This document shows positions 1 through 7,061 of a stretch of DNA of 8,768 nucleotides, piece by piece. The notes beneath the pieces are model-generated. The model saw only the letters and a list, made by a program, of their open reading frames with translations, made no database searches and was not told the origin of the DNA. Each line of letters starts with the position of its first letter. The first letter of the stretch is position 1. A program made the translations under genes and the position numbers. Source of the DNA: JBLHLB01 sp047618505 (GTDB lineage Bacteria > Planctomycetota > UBA1135 > GCA-002686595); NCBI GenBank assembly GCA_047618505.1, contig JBLHLB010000161.1:1-8768 (forward strand). The letters run 5' to 3'.

Positions 1-413
1 AGGAAGCGCAAGAAGTGCTTCGCGCCGCCCACTAGAAAGCGGCGCAAAGAATTCCCCTTGGCCTCTCCCAGGAACACTTGCAACCAGCCGCCGGCGGAGA
101 ACACTCCCCAGAGCATCATTAGGAATAGGATCGGCACAGCGGCGCGTGCGGCGTTCTCGCGCAGGCTGCCCAAGGCCGTGCCCTGGTCGAAGCGGAAGAC
201 CGCATCGAGGGATGCCCGCAGGCTGCCCGGCTCGTAGCGGTGCGCCGCGGTCTGGTCGAACCAATCCACGAAGCCATAGGCCAGAACCGCAGCAAAGAGC
301 AGCGGCACAAGCCAACTGAAAAAGAGCAGGGGTACGCGGATGGCCGCGCCGGCAAGGGCACGCAGGAAGACTGGTCCGCGGGGAGTTTCCACTGGGTTGA
401 TGTTGTTATTCAC
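1..413 (-). CDS. Multi-pass membrane protein of unknown function (N-terminal part, cut by window edge)
   Basis: This gene is open from a GTG codon at 411-413 to the left edge (137 codons). The GTG is one base past the TAA stop of the M1 peptidase gene (415-417), and no in-frame ATG lies nearby, so I take GTG as the start. No strong Shine-Dalgarno is seen, which suggests translational coupling to the peptidase. After a short polar N-terminus, residues about 27-48 form a first membrane helix (IRVPLLFFSWLVPLLFAAVL). A soluble loop with W51-F52-D53-Q54 and HRYEPGS (about 59-65) follows, then a second helix at about 91-113 leading into GVFSAGGWLQVFL and a basic stretch LRRFLVGGAKHFLRF. I recall this GGWLQVFL/RRFxxGGAxHFxRF pattern from uncharacterised membrane proteins in several phyla, but I know no function. 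The tight pairing suggests a role linked to the peptidase, such as envelope maintenance; that is inference. Gene confidence is high, function unknown. Confidence 0.8.
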   Translation of the reverse strand, partial: MNNNINPVETPRGPVFLRALAGAAIRVPLLFFSWLVPLLFAAVLAYGFVDWFDQTAAHRYEPGSLRASLDAVFRFDQGTALGSLRENAARAAVPILFLMMLWGVFSAGGWLQVFLGEAKGNSLRRFLVGGAKHFLRF

Positions 414-414
414 G

Positions 415-2892
415 TTAGCCACCGATGCCCGCCATCCAGAAGAAGGTGCGTTGGAATTGAGAAAGGGCGCGTTCTCCCCAGCGCCAACCGACAAGGGGAT
501 CGGTCGCGTCGAACCAGGAGTCGTTCGAGCGATCGGAATCCAAGTAGTAACCGTCCTCGGGGTCGAGCTCGACGGAGACCAACTTGGCCTGCCCCTCAAA
601 GGTCAGGCGCTTCCAGGTGGACTCGCCCTGTTCCTCGCGGGTCCAGGTCAACTCCTGCAAGGTCGTCTCACCCTCCGACTCCCAGCGGAGGCGAATGGGC
701 AACGGCAAACGTAGACTGCCCGCGCGCCGGAGGGTCACGCTTGTCACCCAGGGAGCCTCCCCTTCGGCAGCCGCATCGCCTTGGAGTTCGATGGCCTCGG
801 GGACGGTGAATTCACCGCTCTCCCGTTGGAAGTAACCCATGCTATCGGAGCGACGCGTCTGTTCGACCTCGACGCTCCAGTCCACCGTGCCCGTACCTCG
901 GAACAACTCGTCAAAGAACCACTGGCAATCGGTGTCCGCACCCTCCTGGAAGCTGGCATAGAAATCCTCCGGGTAGGGATGGCGATAGCGCCATTCGTGG
1001 GCATAGTGCCGCATGCCCCGTAGAAACTCGCCCTGTCCGATCACAGCGCCAAGGGAGCGCAGGGCAACGGCCGGACGTTGGTAGCTGTTCGTGCGATAGC
1101 TGGTGCGATCCGCGTATTCCCAGGCACGCGTTTCGATGGGATCCGTGCCGGGATCGCGCAGGTACCCTGATCGATCCCCCTGGCGAGGATCGGTCCACTC
1201 TTGCACAAAGGACAGCTTGGGTTGCCCGCGCCAATGGTCCAGAAATCCGGAACGGCGCAGCGGCGTCAATTCCACATCAAAGGGTAGGGGCAACAATTGC
1301 ATACGGGCCACATCCGCCACCGTCGCCAGTGCGCCGTCACCCACTTCGGCCAGGAGGACATCCCCGCCGACTGTCTTTCCGTCGATCGGTACGCGTGCAA
1401 AGTCCGTCGTCCCGCGCTGGGGTCCATAGACACGCCAGAGCACTTCGGAATCCGTATAGGAATTGAAACCCTCGTCCATCCAAGCCGCTTCGAACTCGTT
1501 GTTGCCTACGAGCCCGTAGAAGAACTGATGGCCAGCCTCGTGCAACGTCACGCTCTCGGGCGTGTAGGTGTCCGCGGTGGTGAGCAGCTTGGTTCCGCAG
1601 GTGAAGATCGTCGGGTACTCCATCCCGCGCGCCGCGTCGCCACCCCAGGCGGGGTCGACAACGGTCACGTGCTCGTAGGGATACTCCCCGTACCAAAGCC
1701 CGTAGAAGAACAGAGCCGCCGAGGTCGCCCGGAAGTGCCGAGCCGCCTGCCCCGACCGCTCCGGGTGAATCAAGATGGTCACGTCCACATCCCGAAGGGT
1801 TAGATCAACGTCCGCACCCAGGAGTTCCTGGGCCCGCTGCACTTCATTGGGATAGCTTTCCCGCCAGGCATTGAATCGAAAGGTGTACTCGAAGACTTCA
1901 AAACGCGGGTCGCCGGTCCACGTGAAATCGTGCAGCTGGGCCTGCTTGCCCGTTTGATCCAGCTTGCGCTGATCGCTCTCGCTGGGCGCCATGAAGTGCG
2001 CCTCCACACGCCCATCCTCCAGGGACCGTTCATCCAAGAGGACGCCCGAACCACCGACCTTACCCGCGTACTTCTCCGGCAGGTCAAGGGTCACGTCAAA
2101 GGTGCCGTAGTCCGCAAAGAACTCAGTGTTCGCATGGAACTGATGGCAGTTCCAGCCGCGCTCTCCCTCAAAGACGCCTAACTTGGGGAACCACTGGGCC
2201 ACCAAGAGGAAGTCGTCCTTGCTTCCAGTGCGGCGCCTCACGCGGGGCAACAGGCTTTCCCATTCGATTTCCGCTGTGATGGTCTCACCGGGCAGAACCG
2301 TAAAAGGAAGGTCGACCACGAACACCGTGCGGTCGGCGCCATCGCTGTCCTCGCCCTCATCCACCGGCACGTAGCGGAAGGAAGGGAAGACGTCGACCGC
2401 CTCCGTCTCTGGCGAGCCCGTTCGGCGCACCCGCAACGCCTGCACGCGCGACCAACCCCAGCCTTCGTCGATGTCGAGACCGCGCAATTGCCCCTTGGAC
2501 TCCGTCAGGTGTACTGAGCGATTGTTGGAGAAGGCGTTGAGATAGAGGTGAAACCAAAGCTCTCTGGTCCCGACCGACTCCCGATTTGTCCAGTCCACTT
2601 CGAGCGCTCCGCGCAGCGTCTTTTGGCGCAGTCGCTGCACCTCCTCTGTGGCCTTATCGGCTTCTCCTTCGAGGGCCTCTCTTTCACTGGCTTCCTCTAG
2701 CCTTGCGCGGATGCGGTAGGCCACCGTATTCCCATCACCGCCTCGGATCCCCTGGAGTGGGAAGACCCCCTCTGAGCCCTGACGAGCCAGTGCCAATTCC
2801 GCACTCGGCTGTGCCGGAATAGGGACTTCGACCGAATTCGCCCCCAGAACCCACAGGGGGAAAACTATGCCCAATGTCAGTTTCAAGCCCAT
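415..2892 (-). CDS. Exported M1-family zinc metallopeptidase (aminopeptidase N-like)
   Basis: A gluzincin metallopeptidase of 825 residues, predicted to be exported and to trim peptides in the periplasm or outside the cell. The zinc site is complete: HEAGH at residues 451-455 and the third ligand in WMDEG (E474) give HExxH-x18-E. Upstream, RGMEYP (about 422-427) stands where classical members have GxMEN; the Glu that binds the substrate N-terminus is kept, but the last Asn is Tyr. Tyr604 in NSYQRPAV is a likely transition-state Tyr. E474 to Tyr604 is about 130 residues, roughly twice the PepN spacing, so there is an insertion. Residues about 1-20 (MGLKLTLGIVFPLWVLGANS) look like a signal peptide. 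I chose ATG 2890-2892 over the ATG at 2932-2934 because it begins the signal peptide directly and has AAAGGTG seven bases upstream. It is followed at once by a membrane protein gene and is divergent from the FlgM-like gene. True aminopeptidase specificity is not provable here. Confidence 0.9.
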   Translation of the reverse strand: MGLKLTLGIVFPLWVLGANSVEVPIPAQPSAELALARQGSEGVFPLQGIRGGDGNTVAYRIRARLEEASEREALEGEADKATEEVQRLRQKTLRGALEVDWTNRESVGTRELWFHLYLNAFSNNRSVHLTESKGQLRGLDIDEGWGWSRVQALRVRRTGSPETEAVDVFPSFRYVPVDEGEDSDGADRTVFVVDLPFTVLPGETITAEIEWESLLPRVRRRTGSKDDFLLVAQWFPKLGVFEGERGWNCHQFHANTEFFADYGTFDVTLDLPEKYAGKVGGSGVLLDERSLEDGRVEAHFMAPSESDQRKLDQTGKQAQLHDFTWTGDPRFEVFEYTFRFNAWRESYPNEVQRAQELLGADVDLTLRDVDVTILIHPERSGQAARHFRATSAALFFYGLWYGEYPYEHVTVVDPAWGGDAARGMEYPTIFTCGTKLLTTADTYTPESVTLHEAGHQFFYGLVGNNEFEAAWMDEGFNSYTDSEVLWRVYGPQRGTTDFARVPIDGKTVGGDVLLAEVGDGALATVADVARMQLLPLPFDVELTPLRRSGFLDHWRGQPKLSFVQEWTDPRQGDRSGYLRDPGTDPIETRAWEYADRTSYRTNSYQRPAVALRSLGAVIGQGEFLRGMRHYAHEWRYRHPYPEDFYASFQEGADTDCQWFFDELFRGTGTVDWSVEVEQTRRSDSMGYFQRESGEFTVPEAIELQGDAAAEGEAPWVTSVTLRRAGSLRLPLPIRLRWESEGETTLQELTWTREEQGESTWKRLTFEGQAKLVSVELDPEDGYYLDSDRSNDSWFDATDPLVGWRWGERALSQFQRTFFWMAGIGG

Positions 2893-2970
2893 GAAGGCAC
2901 CTTTTGTCGCCTTTTGCCCTGGTGTATAACGCATATGGGAAGAGCACCTGGATTTCTTGGCAATTGGCGC

Positions 2971-2997
2971 TCAACGGAAACGCCGGGATGCCGATAA
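2971..2997 (+). promoter_or_regulatory. Predicted sigma-28 (FliA-type) promoter of the FlgM-like gene
   Basis: TCAA at 2971-2974 is followed by exactly 15 bases and then GCCGATAA at 2990-2997. The enterobacterial sigma-28 consensus is TAAA-N15-GCCGATAA, and TCAA is a common -35 variant in Pseudomonas. The -10 matches all eight positions, the -35 matches three of four, and the spacing is exact. It lies 52 bases upstream of the FlgM-like start codon on the same strand, which predicts transcription starting near 3004. In enteric bacteria flgM is itself partly sigma-28 dependent, so the pairing makes biological sense. No transcript data were available. Confidence 0.75.
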
Positions 2998-3011
2998 CTG
3001 TGAGTGGAATA

Positions 3012-3040
3012 CCTTTCCTAGCAACATACTCCCGGAAAGG
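3012..3040 (+). promoter_or_regulatory. Leader hairpin masking the Shine-Dalgarno of the FlgM-like gene
   Basis: CCTTTCC (3012-3018) is perfectly complementary to GGAAAGG (3034-3040), giving a 7-bp stem around a 15-base loop. The 3' arm covers most of the Shine-Dalgarno AAGGAG at 3037-3042, which sits six bases before the ATG. The hairpin falls inside the transcript predicted from the sigma-28 promoter. If it forms, it would slow initiation until opened by a protein, a small RNA or the ribosome. The pairing is seen in the sequence; the regulatory role is inference. Confidence 0.45.
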
Positions 3041-3048
3041 AGCATCTG

Positions 3049-3528
3049 ATGGAAGTACGAGGACAACAACCCGGTGGAGCTGACGAAGCTCGTGCACGTT
3101 TCCACGAAGTTCAAGCGGAAGCGGCAAAGAAGAGCCACGAGCGTATTGAAGAAGCTCGTGAAGCCTTGAGGGACCTTTCTCTCCAGCGCCACAAGGCCTC
3201 CCAGGAGCGTCTGCGTGCTGAAAAGACCAAGCAGGCAAAGAGGACGGTTGCTGCTGAGGAAAGTGCGGAGATTGGTGGGCGCCAGAAGGCAGGCTCAATC
3301 GCGGAAGCTAGCAGCTCCCGAGGCGACAAGATCGAGATCTCCAGCGAGGCCCTAGCGGCCCAGCAGGGAACTGGCCGGGACGAGGAACGCGCTGCACGCG
3401 TCGCAGAACTCCAGGCCGCCTATCGGGATGGAACTCTCTCCACTCCCGAACGCGTGGAGCAAGCAGCCACGCGCATGCTCGGCGGCGGTGATGCCGCGCC
3501 GGACGCGAAGCTCAACGAAATCGCCTAG
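3049..3528 (+). CDS. FlgM-like anti-sigma-28 factor with long charged N-terminal extension
   Basis: A 159-residue protein predicted to bind and hold the flagellar sigma factor (sigma-28/FliA) until flagellar assembly allows its release. The C-terminal part matches the FlgM pattern: DKIEISSEALAAQQ (about 93-106), a charged linker, then two helices, RVAELQAAYRDGTL (about 117-130) and PERVEQAATRML (about 133-144), as in the RVxxLKxAIxxGxY-xxxxIAxxLL signature. FlgM is usually about 90-100 residues; here residues 1-90 are an extra Ala/Glu/Lys/Arg-rich stretch with coiled-coil or disordered character. The ATG at 3049 has AAGGAG six bases upstream. A sigma-28-type promoter lies just ahead, supporting the call independently. 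The gene is the only one on the plus strand, divergent from the M1 peptidase and convergent with the kinase, sharing CTAG for both stops. It could be a paralogue for another sigma factor. I am fairly sure of the family but not of the exact partner, so no symbol is assigned. Confidence 0.75.
   Translation: MEVRGQQPGGADEARARFHEVQAEAAKKSHERIEEAREALRDLSLQRHKASQERLRAEKTKQAKRTVAAEESAEIGGRQKAGSIAEASSSRGDKIEISSEALAAQQGTGRDEERAARVAELQAAYRDGTLSTPERVEQAATRMLGGGDAAPDAKLNEIA
3525..3528. other. Shared CTAG: overlapping convergent stop codons
   Basis: The palindrome CTAG supplies TAG to the plus-strand FlgM-like gene (3526-3528) and TAG to the minus-strand kinase gene (3525-3527 reversed). The two coding regions therefore overlap by four bases, with no room for a terminator between them, so transcripts must overlap unless termination occurs inside a coding region. 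Confidence 0.9.
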
Positions 3529-6500
3529 CGATCTGATTCTGATTGTGCGTTGGTGGTGAATTCCGACACGGAACGCTTCTCGCGATCCAGACAACCCATG
3601 ACTCTTGCTAGGTCGGCCATGCTATAGGGCTTCGGAAGAGCGCCCTGGAACCCGTGGGATTCGAAGTGTGAGAGCACAGCCTCGGCCGAGTAGCCGCTAC
3701 TGGCCACGGCCTGCAGATCAGGCTCGATCTTCCTCAACTCCCGAAGGATCTCGGGCCCCGTCAGATCACCCGGAAGGGTGTGATCCAGGATCGCATACTG
3801 GAACGGCTGACCGGACTCCTGCGCATGGGCCACGAGGTCGCGCGCCTCATTGCTATCGGCTGCGGAGTCGGCTACGTAGCCAAGGCGCGAGAGCATCGCG
3901 AGTAGGAGTCGTCGAATGCCCGAGTCGTCATCCACAACGAGGACGCGACCCTCGCCCCCTCCACCCTGGGTGGGGGTCATCACGTAGTCTTGCTCCACCT
4001 CGGACTCAGCAGCGGGGAGGATGAGAGTGAACGTTGCACCTTGACCTTCGCGGCTGTCGACTTCCAGTGCGCCACCATGTCGCTGGGCGACGGAAAACGC
4101 CGTACTCAACCCCAACCCACTGCCACCGGCCTTGGTGGAATAGAAGGGATCAAAGATGTGCCGCTGAAGTTCGTCGGAGATACCGGGCCCACCATCGGCG
4201 ATGACAATTTGGACGTAGCGTCCTGGCGGAAGAGAACTGCGCCCACTGGCCTCTTCCCCCGGACCGATCTCCAGGCTCATGCCACTGATTCGTACCCAGC
4301 CCCCATCCGGTTGGCATTGACGCGCGTTCATAAGCAGATTCTCAACCACCTGTCGTACCTGCGCTTCCTCGGCGTTGGCAGGCCACAGTCCCTTCTCCAT
4401 ATCTACCGTGCGTGTAACGCGCGACCCGGACAACACAAGGCTCGCACAGGTGTTGACGACATCCGCAGTTGAAACGGCACGCTTCACCGGCTCACCACCT
4501 GTTGAGAATGTTTGTAGCTGGGAAGACAACTGTGTCGCGCGTCGAAGAGCGCCGTCCACAGGATCAAGGAACTCATTGAGTTCGGCCTTAGACCCCAATT
4601 GATTCCGCAGGAGGGAAAAGTTTCCTGTCAAGACTGCTAGCACGTTGCGCAAGTCGTGGGCGATGCCACCCGCCAGGAATCCGAGTGAGCGTAACCGATC
4701 TGTCTTCGCCAACTCAGTCAGGGAGATCTCGAGCTCCTGAGTTCGTCGCGCAACCTCCAGGTGCAAGCGCCGCGCCTGGACCTGTTGATGCACTTGATTC
4801 ACTATCAGCGCGGTCAGTCCTGCGCTCAAGCAACCCACAAGGGTCAAGAACCACCAGCGCTTCCAAATAGGCCCCACAACGGTGATCATTGGTGAACGCA
4901 GGGTTTCGCCATAGTGACCGCCTGGGCCGCGCGCCTGCACTTCAAACTGAAAAGAGCCGGGGGGAAGGCCGGTGAAACGTGCCTCCAGAACTGTCGATCC
5001 GGTTCGCGTCTCCCAATCGGTGAAGCCTACGACGCGTGAGCGGAACTCCATCTGGCTCTCGTCCCTAAATGACAGGGCGCGAGCGCGGAAGAGCAAATCG
5101 CTACGCCCCGTGGCGATACGCACAGGCTCCTCTAAGGAACGTGAGCTTGACCCCACGTCGAGTCCGAGAAACTCGACCGAAGGGGGATCCGTGCTCAGAT
5201 TGAAAGCCTCCTCAATGACAGTGACTCCGCGATTCGTCCCCATCCAAACCCGGCCTTCATGATCCGTCAGGGCGGCGGCTCGGTTGCTGTCGTGGCCGGT
5301 AAAATCCGCGAGCCAATCCAAGTTCAGGATTTCCTGCCCGTCCGCCCGCAGGAATCCATAGTCCGTACCAAGCCACAGTCTTCCGCGAGTGTCTTCCGTC
5401 ATGGAATAGACCGGTCGCTGCACACGGTACGCGGGCTCGGGGATCACGAGCTCTCCGTCGCGCAGGAGAAAGAGTCCATCAGAACCGCCACACCAGACGC
5501 GTCCGGATTGATCGCGCATGATCGAGTAGAAGCTTCGCCGGATCCCCTTCGGACTCGGGATCTCGCTCCAGACACCGCCCTGCCTGCGCCAAAGGCCTGT
5601 GTTCGAAACAAGAGTCACGACGCCCCCAGGACCTACATTCAGGCTACGAATGTGGACGTTCCCAACTGGATCCGAAGCCCCCTCACCCAGCGGCTCAAGA
5701 TGATCATCCTTGATCCGCCAAAGTCCTCGGTTCGTGCCCACCAAGATTTCGCCCTCTTCGACCTCCCGGACAGCATTGGCCCAATCGTTGTGGGCGAGGC
5801 CACCGCCCCACCAAGTGAATTCACCTTCGCGATCTAATCGACCGACGCCAAGGGCCGACGCCGCAATCCAGACATTGCCGGCCCGATCCTCCGCTAAGTC
5901 CATTACGCGCCCGACGCTCGGCGAGTTCTCGTCAAAGCCTTCGAAGGAAACCTGCGTAGTCACTCCGGCCCTAAGAACAATCACTCCGCCATAGTGGCCC
6001 AAGACAAAGGAGCCATCCCGGCGTTCCAGGATCGCCGTGACGTCGTCTGCCAGGAGTCCGGAGGTAATCCGTAGAGTGCGAATCCCTAGCCCCAGCAGCT
6101 TGAAAGCCCCTGTCGCCGTTGCTCCCCAGAAGTGTCCTTCCCGATCGCGCATCAAGGATTGGACGCCGAAGAACTCGAAGCCGGATCGATTGGTCAGGGC
6201 GATGGCCCTGCGATCCGTCTTGTCCACGTAGTAGAGCGCCCGCGGATTGCCGAACAGCACGCCAAACTCTTCATCTATGGTGATCGAGATCGGCGTGAAC
6301 TCCCCACCGCTCAGGGTCGGCAGGTCCTCGGCAAACAACCCAAACTTGCCCGCTTCATCGAGAGTTCCAATCCACCCCTCTCCAGCAATCCAGAGCAGCT
6401 CTCCATCCGCCCCAGTGCTACGGGCAAGTCCACGAACGGCGCCCTCGGGGAAACCCTCATCCGGGGAAATGAAGAGCGGCTCCCCATGCTGATCCAAGAT

Positions 6501-7061
6501 CAGCAGCCCTTCGGATGTCCCTACATAGAGTCGATCAAAGCAAGGCTCCATGGCCAAGACCCCCTGTCCCTCGTCGAGGATTCCGAGCTTCTTCCAGGAC
6601 CCTCTTTTCCACACCTGTATGTCCGAGCGCCAAGTCGCCAGGAACGCAGTTGCTTCTCCACCCCACTCGACAACCTCAAAATCAATGGGCACATCCTGGT
6701 CACCGGCCTTCCAGGGACCTTCCATGCTCACTCCCTCACTGCCTTCCAGGCGAAAGAGAGAGCCGTCAGAACAGGCCAACCAAGGTTCGCCACTCTTGGT
6801 GAAGCGCACAAAGCGTGCCCCCGAATTCGCAGCCAGCGCATTGGGCAGAATTGGTTGCCAATTGCTTCCGTCGTACTCCACCAATCCATCGCTGGTCGTG
6901 AACCACAACGTCCCAGACGGAGATTGCTGAATGTCGAAGACATCGGAACTAGGCAGCCCATCTGCCTCCGTGTACTCCGTCACCACCATCGCCTGCGCTC
7001 GCGCCGCTTCCGCGAGAAACAGCGTCAGTATCAACCCAGTGATGAAGCTCCTAATTGACAT
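3525..7061 (-). CDS. Hybrid sensor histidine kinase: periplasmic two-propeller sensor, Y_Y_Y, HisKA, HATPase, receiver
   Basis: A 1178-residue membrane sensor kinase. Residues 1-24 are a signal peptide ending ARAQA. Repeated Reg_prop-type motifs follow, for example GTLWFTTSDGLVEYDG (about 50-65), GHFWGATATGAF (309-320), GNVWIAA (395-401), GRVWCGGSDGLFLL (520-533), GRLWLGTDYGF (560-570) and GRVWMGTNRGV (603-613), suggesting two beta-propellers in the periplasm. A Y_Y_Y-like domain (about 652-727) and one membrane helix (about 736-756) come next. The cytoplasmic part has an H-box GGIAHDLRN with His802, an N-box NLLMNA (908-913), a G1 box DGGPG (956-960), a G2 box GLGL (982-985), and a receiver with acidic residues 1044-1045, acceptor Asp1093 and Lys1144. 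All catalytic residues are present. Unlike the related Bacteroidetes hybrid systems there is no AraC-type output domain, so the signal must pass on through another protein not in this window. The ATG at 7061 lacks a clear Shine-Dalgarno but is the only start preserving the signal peptide. The ligand is unknown. Confidence 0.93.
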   Translation of the reverse strand: MSIRSFITGLILTLFLAEAARAQAMVVTEYTEADGLPSSDVFDIQQSPSGTLWFTTSDGLVEYDGSNWQPILPNALAANSGARFVRFTKSGEPWLACSDGSLFRLEGSEGVSMEGPWKAGDQDVPIDFEVVEWGGEATAFLATWRSDIQVWKRGSWKKLGILDEGQGVLAMEPCFDRLYVGTSEGLLILDQHGEPLFISPDEGFPEGAVRGLARSTGADGELLWIAGEGWIGTLDEAGKFGLFAEDLPTLSGGEFTPISITIDEEFGVLFGNPRALYYVDKTDRRAIALTNRSGFEFFGVQSLMRDREGHFWGATATGAFKLLGLGIRTLRITSGLLADDVTAILERRDGSFVLGHYGGVIVLRAGVTTQVSFEGFDENSPSVGRVMDLAEDRAGNVWIAASALGVGRLDREGEFTWWGGGLAHNDWANAVREVEEGEILVGTNRGLWRIKDDHLEPLGEGASDPVGNVHIRSLNVGPGGVVTLVSNTGLWRRQGGVWSEIPSPKGIRRSFYSIMRDQSGRVWCGGSDGLFLLRDGELVIPEPAYRVQRPVYSMTEDTRGRLWLGTDYGFLRADGQEILNLDWLADFTGHDSNRAAALTDHEGRVWMGTNRGVTVIEEAFNLSTDPPSVEFLGLDVGSSSRSLEEPVRIATGRSDLLFRARALSFRDESQMEFRSRVVGFTDWETRTGSTVLEARFTGLPPGSFQFEVQARGPGGHYGETLRSPMITVVGPIWKRWWFLTLVGCLSAGLTALIVNQVHQQVQARRLHLEVARRTQELEISLTELAKTDRLRSLGFLAGGIAHDLRNVLAVLTGNFSLLRNQLGSKAELNEFLDPVDGALRRATQLSSQLQTFSTGGEPVKRAVSTADVVNTCASLVLSGSRVTRTVDMEKGLWPANAEEAQVRQVVENLLMNARQCQPDGGWVRISGMSLEIGPGEEASGRSSLPPGRYVQIVIADGGPGISDELQRHIFDPFYSTKAGGSGLGLSTAFSVAQRHGGALEVDSREGQGATFTLILPAAESEVEQDYVMTPTQGGGGEGRVLVVDDDSGIRRLLLAMLSRLGYVADSAADSNEARDLVAHAQESGQPFQYAILDHTLPGDLTGPEILRELRKIEPDLQAVASSGYSAEAVLSHFESHGFQGALPKPYSMADLARVMGCLDREKRSVSEFTTNAQSESDR

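Larger units (their letters stand above)
2893..3048. other. Divergent intergenic region between peptidase and FlgM-like gene
   Basis: These 156 bp hold the start signals of two divergent genes. On the plus strand are the sigma-28-type promoter, a leader hairpin and a strong Shine-Dalgarno for the FlgM-like gene. On the minus strand, just before the peptidase start, two CAAAAGG copies lie exactly 10 bp apart (2910-2916 and 2900-2906); the nearer one is the likely ribosome site. I see no convincing housekeeping-type promoter for the peptidase: TTGCCA and a TATG-like hexamer exist but their spacing is too long. Confidence 0.6.

Noticed and set aside
240..809. A 189-codon open frame on the plus strand
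   Set aside because: It crosses the peptidase/membrane-protein junction in antisense, has an Arg/Pro/Ser-biased composition and no ribosome site or domain; a GC-driven shadow frame.
1297..1803. A 168-codon open frame on the plus strand
   Set aside because: It is antisense to the catalytic core of the M1 peptidase, including the HEAGH region, and has no recognisable features.
2654..2661. A second exact GCCGATAA (minus strand) inside the peptidase gene
   Set aside because: At the required 15-base spacing the -35 position reads AGAG, a poor match, and it would fire inside the coding region with no gene start near; treated as a chance occurrence.
2893..2934. Upstream ATG at 2934 as start of the M1 peptidase
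   Set aside because: It adds 14 polar residues before an evident signal peptide and lacks a ribosome site, whereas the ATG at 2892 has AAAGGTG at good spacing.
6132..7058. A 308-codon open frame on the plus strand
   Set aside because: It lies entirely antisense to the N-terminal half of the hybrid kinase, whose domains are unmistakable; its own translation shows no recognisable motif and is Arg/Pro/Ser-rich as expected for a shadow frame.
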